A model generated the notes under the pieces. That model did not search any database. It saw only the letters and a list, made by a program, of their open reading frames with translations, and was not told where the DNA came from. A stretch of DNA of 7,236 nucleotides, taken from NCBI GenBank assembly GCA_900754755.1, contig CAAEEC010000344.1, positions 1 through 7,236 on the forward strand, written 5' to 3'. This document shows positions 1-7,221 of the stretch, in pieces. The stretch comes from Clostridia bacterium. Its GTDB lineage: Bacteria; Bacillota; Clostridia; Christensenellales; Aristaeellaceae. Every line of letters starts with the position of its first letter. The stretch's first letter is position 1. The position numbers and the translations under genes were made by a program.

Positions 1-86
1 GCCGAAGGCGAGAGCGGTGCGAAGACACGGAACACCGCGCAAGCGTCAGCGCAGGGCGGTGCGAAGATGCGGAACGACCATTGCGA
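1..86. repeat. Left-edge region with an imperfect two-copy direct repeat
   Basis: Positions 14-33 and 56-75 carry the same 20-base sequence with two differences (copies begin GCGGTGCGAAGA), spaced 42 nt apart. All three plus-strand frames are open through 86, so I cannot exclude that this is the 3' end of a plus-strand gene entering from the left. A plus-strand frame ending in TGA at 89-91 would fit that. No frame gives a recognisable protein, and the translations are arginine-rich and low in complexity, so non-coding repeat sequence is equally likely. Confidence 0.45.
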
Positions 87-107
87 ATTGAGGGGGTGGC
101 AGTGGCG
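87..107 (+). repeat. 21-bp extragenic direct repeat, left copy
   Basis: A 21-bp sequence beginning ATTGAGGGGGTGG and ending CAGTGGCG is found here and again at 7178-7198, identical and in the same orientation. Each copy runs directly into a GC-rich inverted repeat. This copy lies between the end of degV and the window edge. Sharing 21 bp between two intergenic regions of one short window is unlikely by chance and suggests a repeat family dispersed in this genome. Its function is unknown. Confidence 0.8.
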
Positions 108-129
108 AGGGAGCAAACTCTCCCGCCAC
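102..129. repeat. GC-rich imperfect hairpin downstream of degV
   Basis: Arms 102-113 and 118-129 form a 12-pair stem closed by a four-base loop (114-117). Read on the plus strand it has one mismatch (108/123) and one G-T wobble (110/121). It abuts the hairpin at 130-161 with no spacer. The stem uses the last bases of the 21-bp repeat as part of its first arm. No T-run follows on either strand, so it is not a standard intrinsic terminator by itself. Confidence 0.65.
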
Positions 130-167
130 CCGCTTGTCAAAAAGACTTTTTTGACAAGCGGATTTTT
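130..167. terminator. Perfect 14-bp hairpin, probable intrinsic terminator
   Basis: Arms 130-143 and 148-161 (CCGCTTGTCAAAAA and its complement) pair perfectly over 14 bp around a four-base loop. The first base of the hairpin on the minus strand is 24 nt past the degV stop codon. On the plus strand the stem is followed by ATTTTT (162-167), the usual form of a Rho-independent terminator. On the minus strand no T-run follows the stem. The geometry therefore best fits a terminator for plus-strand transcription entering from the left. It could also act as a bidirectional element or protect the 3' end of the operon mRNA. Confidence 0.6.
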
Positions 168-184
168 CCCAGCCCTCGCAGCTG

Positions 185-1009
185 TTACTCCGGATCGATC
201 CAGGCGAGGGCGATGCTGCCCGCGCCCAGGTGGATGCCCAGCACCGGGCCGATGTGGCGGATTTCCGCCTTGCGGCCGCGCTCGCGGAAGTAGGCGGCCA
301 GCTTTTCCGCGCGCTCTTCGGCGGCGAAGTGCTGGATGATCACGTTTGTGGCCTCGGGCGGCACGGCCTTGATCAGCGCGCGCAATTGTTCGTTTTGCCC
401 GCGCACCACGGCGTAGGATTGAATGCTGCCGTTTTCGCAGCGGAGCATGGGCCGGATGTTGAGAATGGTGGAAACCGAAAGCTTCACGCTGCCCAAGCGG
501 CCGCTGCGGCGCAGGGGCTCCATATCGTCCACCGAAAAGGTGATCTGCACCCGGTGGCGCATGGCGTTGATGGCCTCGGCGGTGTCCGCCAGATTCATGC
601 CGGAAGCGATCATGCGGCGCGCCTCGCGCAACAACAGGGTCAGCCCGCCGCCGGTGGAAAGCGAGTCCACCACGCGGATGCCGTCGCCGGGCAGTTCGCG
701 CGCGGCGTTGAAGGCGTTGCCATAGGTGCCGCTCAGGCGCGAAGAGATGGTCATGCACAGAATTTGGTGCCCTGCCGCGCGCAGTTCCTCAAACGCGCTC
801 TGGAAGCGCACGAAAGAAACCTGCGAAGTGCGCAGCGTGGTGGGATTTTCGCGGATCAGGCGCTCGAAATCGCCGTTGTCGTCCACATAGCGCTCGTTTA
901 CGGGCGCCTGCGCGTCCACGCTGTAGGTCATCGGAAGCACCATTACGCCCAGCGCGGCGGCTTCCGCGGCGGAGATGTAAGCGGTGGAATCGGTTACTAA
1001 AACGATCAT
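185..1009 (-). CDS. DegV family (FakB-like) fatty-acid-binding protein
   Basis: This 274-residue protein is a full-length DegV-family member. Family members of the FakB type bind a free fatty acid and present it to the kinase FakA, which makes acyl-phosphate for phospholipid synthesis. Visible motifs are VTDST near residues 5-9, TSQ at 61-63, SSRLSGTY at 89-96, the [15 protein letters not shown] block at 159-173 and [11 protein letters not shown] at 254-264. Thr61, Ser93 and His260 fall where FakB proteins contact the lipid carboxylate. No signal peptide or membrane segment is visible, so it should be cytosolic. The ATG at 1009-1007 is chosen because GGAGG lies 6 nt upstream and DegV proteins begin just before VTDST; a TTG at 1027 would add six residues without a binding site. 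Its ATG overlaps the accA stop as ATGA, so translation is probably coupled. The lipid it binds, and whether it partners FakA, are inferred. Confidence 0.93.
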   Translation of the reverse strand: MIVLVTDSTAYISAAEAAALGVMVLPMTYSVDAQAPVNERYVDDNGDFERLIRENPTTLRTSQVSFVRFQSAFEELRAAGHQILCMTISSRLSGTYGNAFNAARELPGDGIRVVDSLSTGGGLTLLLREARRMIASGMNLADTAEAINAMRHRVQITFSVDDMEPLRRSGRLGSVKLSVSTILNIRPMLRCENGSIQSYAVVRGQNEQLRALIKAVPPEATNVIIQHFAAEERAEKLAAYFRERGRKAEIRHIGPVLGIHLGAGSIALAWIDPE

Positions 1010-1782
1010 AACTGGCCTCCGATGCAACGAAATTTTTGGTAGCGCTGCTTAAGCAGCGCAGCCGTATCCATGGCCGCGTAGCGATCCAGCGTTTCGATCA
1101 GCGCGCCCTGAATGCGCGGATACAGCGCGTCGAACCCATCGCTTTCCGGGAACACGCGCTCGATCACGCCCAGTTCCAGCAGATCCTCGGCGGTGAGCTT
1201 GAGGGATTGCGCGGCTTCACGCGTGCGGCTGGCGTCTTTCCAGATGATGCTGGCCGCGCCTTCGGGGGAAAGCACGGAATAGACGGCGTTTTCCAGCATC
1301 CACACTTCGTTGGACGCGGCCAGGGCCAGCGCGCCGCCGCTGCCGCCCTCGCCGATGATGAGGGAAATTTCCGGCACTTTCAGGCCCATCATGGCGGTGA
1401 TGCACTGCGCGATGGCGTGTCCCTCGCCGCGCTCTTCCGCGCCGATGCCGCAATACGCGCCGGACGTATCCACCAGGGTGATGACGGGCCGGCCAAACTT
1501 TTCGGCCAGCTGCAAATGGCGCAGCGCCTTGCGATAGCCTTCCGGATGCGCGCAGCCGAAGTTGCGCGCCACCTTATCGAGCGTGTCGTCGCCCTTTTCG
1601 ATGCCAATGACGGTTACGGGTTTGCCGCCCAGCAGGGCGACGCCGCCCACGATCGCGCCGTCGTCGCCGAAGAGCCGGTCGCCGTGCAACTCAAAAAAAT
1701 CCTCAAAAATCGCCCCGATGAACTTGAGCGCCGTGGGCCGCCCCTTGGCGCGGGCAATGCTTACTCGGTCGTATGCCTGCAT
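1006..1782 (-). CDS. accA: Acetyl-CoA carboxylase carboxyltransferase subunit alpha
   Basis: AccA pairs with AccD to move the carboxyl group from carboxybiotin on AccB to acetyl-CoA, giving malonyl-CoA in the cytosol. The 258-residue product shows the family's conserved run: [15 protein letters not shown] around 74-88, [15 protein letters not shown] at 105-119, [11 protein letters not shown] at 144-154 and [14 protein letters not shown] at 169-182. Compared with the roughly 320-residue Escherichia coli protein it lacks the N-terminal helical extension of about 60 residues, a shortening I believe is usual in clostridia. The ATG at 1782 has AAAGGAGG 7 nt upstream. The reading frame stays open much further upstream, but that stretch overlaps accD and has no AccA-like sequence. 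The first 22 nt overlap the end of accD, and the last 4 nt overlap degV. Confidence 0.97.
   Translation of the reverse strand: MQAYDRVSIARAKGRPTALKFIGAIFEDFFELHGDRLFGDDGAIVGGVALLGGKPVTVIGIEKGDDTLDKVARNFGCAHPEGYRKALRHLQLAEKFGRPVITLVDTSGAYCGIGAEERGEGHAIAQCITAMMGLKVPEISLIIGEGGSGGALALAASNEVWMLENAVYSVLSPEGAASIIWKDASRTREAAQSLKLTAEDLLELGVIERVFPESDGFDALYPRIQGALIETLDRYAAMDTAALLKQRYQKFRCIGGQL
1016..1020 (-). promoter_or_regulatory. degV ribosome binding site inside accA
   Basis: GGAGG lies within the last accA codons, 6 nt before the degV ATG. Together with the ATGA stop/start overlap this fixes the degV start and implies that ribosomes ending accA can restart on degV. Confidence 0.85.
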
Positions 1783-2663
1783 GCGGCCGCCTCCTTTCCC
1801 GCCCGCGGGCCGTAGCCGTGCAGGCGCAGCAGCTGGATCAGCGTGTCGCGTTGGCCGCGGCGGTCGCAGATCGCGTCGATAAATCCGCGTTCCAGCTGGA
1901 ATTCCGCGCGCTGGAAGCCCTCGGGCAGCTTTTGCCGGATGGTCTGTTCGATCACGCGCGGCCCGGCAAAGCCGATCAGCGCGCGCGGCTCGGCCAGCGC
2001 GATATCCGCCTCCATGGCAAAAGAAGCCACCACGCCGCCGGTCGTGGGATCGGTGAGCACTACGACGTACAAATTGCCCGCCTCGCTGTGCCGGCGCACC
2101 GCGCCGCTGGTTTTGGCCATTTGCATCAGCGAGAGGATGCCTTCCTGCACGCGCGCGCCGCCGGAAACTGTGAAGCCGATCACCGGCAGGGAATGCTCCA
2201 GCGCGTATTCGAACAGGCGCGTGATTTTCTCGCCCACGGCGGTGCCCATGGAACCCATCATGAAATAGGGATTCATCACGAACAGCGCCACTTCGATGCC
2301 GCCAATGCGCGCGACGCCGGTCTTTACGCCCTCCACATCGCCGGAAACCTTGCGCGCTTTTTGCACCTTTTCCGGGTATTCCGGGAAATGCAGGGGATCG
2401 TCCGAGCGCAGATCCGCGTCCATTTCGGAAAAGGAATCCGCGTCGCAGATCAGGCGGATGCGCTTTCTGGCGTTCATGCGCATGTGGTGACCGCAGCGGG
2501 GGCAGACGTAGGCGGATGCTTCCAGGTCGCTCGCCAGCAGCATGGCCTTGCAGCCGGGGCAGGAAACGTACATTTTGTCCGGCGCGGAAGGCGCGTCCGC
2601 GTTGGGGTTCATGGCGTCTTCCAGCGTGATTTTGGGCTTGCGAAACAAATATTTTGGCAGCAT
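1761..2663 (-). CDS. accD: Acetyl-CoA carboxylase carboxyltransferase subunit beta
   Basis: AccD is the zinc-containing beta half of the carboxyltransferase that forms malonyl-CoA with AccA. The 300-residue product has an N-terminal zinc ribbon with two CxxC pairs (Cys35/Cys38 and Cys54/Cys57). The crotonase-like catalytic domain follows, with [20 protein letters not shown] at 167-186, [13 protein letters not shown] at 205-217 and [17 protein letters not shown] at 225-241. Its length matches the E. coli subunit (304 residues). The ATG at 2663 is preceded by AAGGAG with a 6-nt spacer, and that binding site runs into the accC stop codon. The gap to accC is 3 nt. The last 22 nt overlap the start of accA, so the C-terminal tail (from about residue 289) also carries the accA ribosome binding site and start codon. 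Confidence 0.97.
   Translation of the reverse strand: MLPKYLFRKPKITLEDAMNPNADAPSAPDKMYVSCPGCKAMLLASDLEASAYVCPRCGHHMRMNARKRIRLICDADSFSEMDADLRSDDPLHFPEYPEKVQKARKVSGDVEGVKTGVARIGGIEVALFVMNPYFMMGSMGTAVGEKITRLFEYALEHSLPVIGFTVSGGARVQEGILSLMQMAKTSGAVRRHSEAGNLYVVVLTDPTTGGVVASFAMEADIALAEPRALIGFAGPRVIEQTIRQKLPEGFQRAEFQLERGFIDAICDRRGQRDTLIQLLRLHGYGPRAGKEAAACRHTTE
1790..1797 (-). promoter_or_regulatory. accA ribosome binding site inside accD
   Basis: AAAGGAGG sits 7 nt before the ATG at 1782 and within the last codons of accD. It selects the short 258-residue form of AccA over any longer reading of the same frame. Confidence 0.9.
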
Positions 2664-2666
2664 GGG

Positions 2667-4001
<1,335 letters not shown>

Positions 4002-4008
4002 GGGCAGG

Positions 4009-4016
4009 CCCTCCTT
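4009..4016 (-). promoter_or_regulatory. accC ribosome binding site supporting a TTG start
   Basis: AAGGAGGG with a 7-nt spacer precedes TTG at 4001-3999. The site overlaps the fabZ stop codon (4017-4015). The strong, well-placed site and the conserved N-terminus directly after it make the non-ATG start convincing. Confidence 0.88.
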
Positions 4017-4434
4017 ATGGCTTGGCGGTGAGCATAAACGAGAATTCGCCCGACGCGCACAAGCGGTCGCCCACCCAGGCTTCGCCGCTGATCACGTGCA
4101 GCCCCAGCTTGGCGCGCAGCAGTTTCGCCTTCAGCGTGAGCACGTCGCCCGGCCGCACGATGCCGCGAAAGCGCGCCTTGTCGATGCCCGCGTAGAGCGC
4201 CAGCGCGCCCTGCATTTCTTTTTCAAACAGTACGCAGGCGGTCTGCGCGATGATTTCGCACAAAATCACGCCCGGCACAATGGGGTTGCCGGGGAAATGC
4301 CCGCGCAGGAAAAATTCGTCGCCCCGAATGGTGTAATGCCCGACGACCGAGCCGTCCTCCAGGCGCTGGGCGTCGTCCACCAGCAGCATATCGTCGCGGT
4401 GGGGGAGGATGTTCATGATTTCCGTTCGATTCAT
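4015..4434 (-). CDS. fabZ: 3-hydroxyacyl-ACP dehydratase FabZ
   Basis: FabZ removes water from 3-hydroxyacyl-ACP to give trans-2-enoyl-ACP in the elongation cycle of type II fatty acid synthesis. The 139-residue product is a single hot-dog domain of normal family length. It opens with ILPHRDDMLLVD (9-20), has the active-site helix region RGHFPGNPIVPGVILCEIIAQ (44-64) with catalytic His46 and Glu60, and ends after the DKARFRGIVRPGD strand region (85-97). The ATG at 4434 is preceded by GGGAG with an 8-nt spacer. The frame is open upstream into accB but has no better start. It follows accB by 61 nt and precedes accC by 13 nt. Sequence alone cannot exclude the related bifunctional dehydratase/isomerase FabN, which some Firmicutes use to make unsaturated chains. 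Confidence 0.95.
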   Translation of the reverse strand: MNRTEIMNILPHRDDMLLVDDAQRLEDGSVVGHYTIRGDEFFLRGHFPGNPIVPGVILCEIIAQTACVLFEKEMQGALALYAGIDKARFRGIVRPGDVLTLKAKLLRAKLGLHVISGEAWVGDRLCASGEFSFMLTAKP

Positions 4435-4462
4435 AGTCAGCGCTCCCAATATAGCATGAAAT

Positions 4463-4487
4463 GGCCGGTGAACAGACGCCGCCGGCC
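4463..4487 (-). repeat. Inverted repeat between accB and fabZ
   Basis: Arms 4463-4468 and 4482-4487 (GGCCGG and CCGGCC) pair perfectly over 6 bp around a 13-nt loop, in the only sizeable gap inside the operon (61 nt). On the coding strand it starts 8 nt after the accB stop. No T-run follows it, so it is not a standard terminator. It may be chance in GC-rich DNA or an mRNA-processing or stability element. Confidence 0.4.
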
Positions 4488-4495
4488 TTGCAAAA

Positions 4496-4969
<474 letters not shown>

Positions 4970-4976
4970 CGAATTC

Positions 4977-6206
4977 TTATATCCTCCTGATGGCGATTGC
5001 GGCGTTGTGACCGCCAAAGCCCAGCGAAAGCGAAACCGCCATTTCCGCCTGCGCGCGCAACGCCGTGTGCGGCAGATAGTTGAGGTCGCATTCCGGGTCG
5101 GGCTCGTCCAGGTGAATGGTGGGGGGCAAAACGCCCTCTTCCAGCGCCATCACGCTGGCAATGGCTTCCACGCCGCCCGCGGCGCCCAGCATGTGCCCGG
5201 TCATGGATTTGGTGGAACTGATCAGCGCTTCGCGCGCGCGCGCCTCGCCCAGCGCATTTTTGATGGCGAGCGTTTCCAGCTTGTCGTTCATGGGCGTGCC
5301 GGTGCCGTGCGCGTTGATGTACAGCGCGCCATGGGGCTCGCCCGCCTCCTGCATGGCCAGGCGCAGCGCCTGCGCGCCGCCCACGGCCTGCGGATGCGGC
5401 GCGGTGATGTGATAGGCGTCGCAGGTGTTGCCGTAGCCCACGATTTCGGCGTGGATGTGCGCGCCGCGCGCCTTCGCGTGCTCGTATTCTTCCAGCGCGA
5501 GGATGCCCGCGCCCTCGCCCAGCACAAAGCCCTTGCGGCGCGCGTCGAAGGGCAGGGAGGCCTTTTCAGGATCCGTTTCCTCGCTGAGCGCCTTCAAATT
5601 GGTGAATCCGGCCACGGCTAGGGGCAGGATGGTGGCCTCCGCGCCGCCCGCCAGAATGGCGTCGGCATAGCCGTGCTGAATGGCGTGGAACGCTTCGCCA
5701 ATCGTGTGCGAGGACGTGGCGCAGGCGGTGACCACCGGCAGGCACGGCCCCTGCGCGCCATAGCGGATGGCGATGTTGCCAGCGGCAATGTTGCTGATCA
5801 TCATGGGCACGAAGAACGGCGACACGCGCGACGGGCCGCGGGTGAGCAGCTTTTCGGTTTCGTTCACAAAGGTCTGCATGCCGCCGATGCCGCTGCCCAC
5901 GTACACGCCGAAGCGCTCGGGCGCGACCGCGCCGCTCAGGCCGCTTTGGCGCATGGCCTGCTCGGCGGCGGCCAGCGCGTAGAGCGTGAAGGTATCGCAG
6001 CGGCGGGCCAGTCCCTTATCGATGCCGAAGGCCTCCGGGTCGAAATCCTTCACTTCGCCCGCGAGCTTCACCTTGTAATCCGTGGTATCGAAGCGCGTGA
6101 TCGGGCCGATGCCGGACACGCCGTTTACGAGATTTTGAAAGAACGATTCTGTGGAATTTCCCACCGGGCTGATGACGCCCATGCCGGTTACGACTACGCG
6201 ATGCAT
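4977..6206 (-). CDS. fabF: Beta-ketoacyl-ACP synthase II FabF
   Basis: FabF condenses malonyl-ACP with a growing acyl-ACP, the chain-lengthening step of type II fatty acid synthesis. The 409-residue product is a full-length thiolase-fold KAS I/II enzyme. It has VVTGMGVISPVGN at the N-terminus (5-17), the nucleophile Cys162 in VTACATSSH, His300 in NAHGTGTP, Lys333 and His338 in STKSMTGHMLGAAGG, and the glycine-rich GFGGHNAA near the end (396-403) with gatekeeper Phe397. The Cys-His-His triad identifies it as FabF/FabB type, not FabH. Position next to fabG and the typical clostridial operon favour FabF. The ATG at 6206 is preferred over a GTG at 6215 because GAGG lies 8 nt before the ATG and no binding site precedes the GTG. 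It follows fabG by 10 nt. Confidence 0.96.
   Translation of the reverse strand: MHRVVVTGMGVISPVGNSTESFFQNLVNGVSGIGPITRFDTTDYKVKLAGEVKDFDPEAFGIDKGLARRCDTFTLYALAAAEQAMRQSGLSGAVAPERFGVYVGSGIGGMQTFVNETEKLLTRGPSRVSPFFVPMMISNIAAGNIAIRYGAQGPCLPVVTACATSSHTIGEAFHAIQHGYADAILAGGAEATILPLAVAGFTNLKALSEETDPEKASLPFDARRKGFVLGEGAGILALEEYEHAKARGAHIHAEIVGYGNTCDAYHITAPHPQAVGGAQALRLAMQEAGEPHGALYINAHGTGTPMNDKLETLAIKNALGEARAREALISSTKSMTGHMLGAAGGVEAIASVMALEEGVLPPTIHLDEPDPECDLNYLPHTALRAQAEMAVSLSLGFGGHNAAIAIRRI
4983..4988 (-). promoter_or_regulatory. accB ribosome binding site with long spacer
   Basis: AGGAGG lies in the last codons of fabF and is 13 nt from the accB ATG, longer than the 5-8 nt seen for most other genes in this window. 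No nearer in-frame start codon exists. The spacing may lower initiation on accB or rely on coupling with fabF termination. Confidence 0.75.
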
Positions 6207-6214
6207 GCTTTCCA

Positions 6215-6218
6215 CCTC
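6215..6218 (-). promoter_or_regulatory. fabF ribosome binding site deciding the start
   Basis: GAGG, overlapping the fabG stop codon (6219-6217), is 8 nt before ATG 6206-6204. The alternative GTG at 6215-6213 would overlap this site, so the ATG is chosen. Confidence 0.8.
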
Positions 6219-6957
6219 ACATGTTCAGTCCGCCGTCGATCGAAAGGACCGCGCCGGTGATATAAGCGGCGTCGTCGCTCGCCAGGAAGGCGGCGGCCGC
6301 CGCGATTTCTTCGGGTTTGCCCATGCGCTTGAGCGGCACCGCGTTCATGGCGGCTTCCAGCGCGCTCTGGTTCATTTCGCGGGTCATATCGGTTTCCACA
6401 AAGCCCGGCGCGATGGCGTTGCACGTCACGCCGCGGCTGGCCAGTTCCTTGGCCACGGTTTTGGTCAGGCCGATCAGCCCCGCTTTGGCCGAGGCGTAGT
6501 TCGCCTGGCCAGGGTTGCCCATCAGCCCGGCGACGGAAGCGATGTTGATGATCCGCCCCGCGCGCTGGCGCACAAAGTCCGGCGTGAGCACGCGGATGGT
6601 GTGGAACGCGCCCATCAGGTTCACGCGCACCACGGCGGCAAAATCCTCGCTGGACATGCGCATAATCAGCTTATCGCGCGCGATGCCCGCGTTGTTTACA
6701 AGAATGTGGATGGGGCCGAGCGCTTCTTTCGCCGCGTGGATGGCGGATTCCACCTGGGCATATTCGCCCACGTCCGCGCGCGCGCAAAAAGCTTGCGCGC
6801 CCAACGCGCGCGCCGCTTCGACGGTTTCCTGCGCGGCGGCCTCGTTGCCCGCGTATAGGATGGCGACATTTGCGCCCTCACGCGCCATGCGCAGGGCAAT
6901 GGCGCGGCCAATGCCGCGCGAACCGCCCGTGATGAGCGCCGTTTTTCCCTGTAGCAT
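6217..6957 (-). CDS. fabG: 3-oxoacyl-ACP reductase FabG
   Basis: FabG reduces 3-oxoacyl-ACP to 3-hydroxyacyl-ACP with NADPH in the fatty acid elongation cycle. The 246-residue product is a classical short-chain dehydrogenase of normal length. It has the Rossmann nucleotide-binding motif TGGSRGIG (10-17), NNAG (88-91), catalytic Asn113, Ser141, Tyr154 and Lys158 (NYASAKAG), PGFVETDM (184-191) and the C-terminal GAVLSIDGGLNM. Many SDR enzymes share this pattern, but the fab/acc operon setting makes FabG the clear call. The ATG at 6957 has AGGAGG with a 5-nt spacer. It is the first gene of the cluster inside the window, with a 279-nt gene-free stretch upstream. fabD or acpP, which often precede it in clostridia, are not next to it. 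Confidence 0.96.
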   Translation of the reverse strand: MLQGKTALITGGSRGIGRAIALRMAREGANVAILYAGNEAAAQETVEAARALGAQAFCARADVGEYAQVESAIHAAKEALGPIHILVNNAGIARDKLIMRMSSEDFAAVVRVNLMGAFHTIRVLTPDFVRQRAGRIINIASVAGLMGNPGQANYASAKAGLIGLTKTVAKELASRGVTCNAIAPGFVETDMTREMNQSALEAAMNAVPLKRMGKPEEIAAAAAFLASDDAAYITGAVLSIDGGLNM

Positions 6958-6977
6958 ACTTTCCTCCTGGATTGAGC

Positions 6978-7000
6978 GCCGCGCGCCAGTCGCGCGCGGC
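6978..7000 (-). promoter_or_regulatory. GC hairpin just upstream of fabG ribosome binding site
   Basis: Arms 6978-6986 and 6992-7000 (GCCGCGCGC and complement) make a perfect 9-bp all-GC stem with a five-base loop. It ends 9 nt before the fabG AGGAGG on the transcript. No T-run follows, so it is not a terminator. It could influence ribosome access or mRNA stability. Confidence 0.55.
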
Positions 7001-7051
7001 CCAGACTGTCAAAAAACCAAAGAGAGGGGCAAAGCCCTTTCGCGCTTTAAT

Positions 7052-7080
7052 CGTCCCCGGCGGCGTGTACGGCGGGGACG
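7052..7080. repeat. GC-rich inverted repeat in fabG upstream region
   Basis: Arms 7052-7059 and 7073-7080 (CGTCCCCG and CGGGGACG) pair perfectly over 8 bp. After one mismatch, two further pairs extend the stem, leaving a seven-base apical loop (7063-7069). No T-run follows on either strand. Confidence 0.65.
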
Positions 7081-7083
7081 GGG

Positions 7084-7126
7084 CGATTTTTGCGCCGGAA
7101 AATCTCATTTTCCAGAGCAAAAATCG
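7084..7126. repeat. 43-nt hairpin unit A, related to unit B
   Basis: The outer stem of 10 perfect pairs joins 7084-7093 (CGATTTTTGC) to 7117-7126. An internal loop holding a single C-G pair follows, then a 7-bp inner stem (7097-7103 with 7107-7113) closed by CTC. Unit B at 7135-7177 is the same length, 23 of 43 positions are identical, and its outer stem has the same size. Confidence 0.8.
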
Positions 7127-7134
7127 TTTCTTTG

Positions 7135-7177
7135 CAGTTTCCGCGCCCGAAAATCCGCAGGATTTTAGCGGAAACTG
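7135..7177. repeat. 43-nt hairpin unit B, related to unit A
   Basis: The outer stem of 10 perfect pairs joins 7135-7144 (CAGTTTCCGC) to 7168-7177. An asymmetric internal loop (7145-7149 against 7167) follows, then a 7-bp inner stem (7150-7156 with 7160-7166) closed by GCA. It lies 8 nt from unit A, and the shared core includes GCGCC and GAAAATC. Outer-stem differences from unit A are paired and preserve base pairing. Confidence 0.8.
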
Positions 7178-7198
7178 ATTGAGGGGGTGGCAGTGGCG
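7178..7198 (+). repeat. 21-bp extragenic direct repeat, right copy
   Basis: Identical in sequence and orientation to 87-107. It starts on the base after hairpin unit B ends and is followed by the GC hairpin at 7201-7221. If this element usually lies just past the 3' end of minus-strand genes, as the left copy does, another minus-strand gene may end shortly beyond the right edge. Confidence 0.8.
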
Positions 7199-7200
7199 GG

Positions 7201-7221
7201 GGGCGCACGAAGCGCGCGCCC
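7201..7221. repeat. GC-rich hairpin at right edge
   Basis: Arms 7201-7209 and 7213-7221 form a nine-position stem with one mismatch (7207/7215) and a three-base loop. It occupies the place after the 21-bp repeat that the 102-129 hairpin holds at the left flank, though the sequence differs. No T-run follows within the window. Confidence 0.55.

Noticed and set aside
67..339. Plus-strand frames over the left intergenic region into degV
   Set aside because: They cross both strong hairpins and then run antisense to degV; the translation is low-complexity Arg/Gly/Pro with no domain.
4463..4487. Intrinsic terminator between accB and fabZ
   Set aside because: The stem is only 6 bp with a 13-nt loop and no T-run follows on the coding strand; downstream genes belong to the same pathway.
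7007..7012. Perfect TTGACA (minus strand) as a -35 box for fabG
   Set aside because: The 15-20 nt that follow are GC-rich hairpin sequence with nothing resembling TATAAT.
7163..7168. TAAAAT-like -10 box on the minus strand
   Set aside because: It lies within the arm of hairpin unit B, and the expected -35 position holds CCACCC-type sequence.
6972..7178. 68-codon plus-strand frame with a TTG start across the fabG upstream region
   Set aside because: It has no clear ribosome binding site and runs through four inverted repeats. The differences between the two 43-nt units preserve base pairing, which argues for nucleic-acid structure, not protein.
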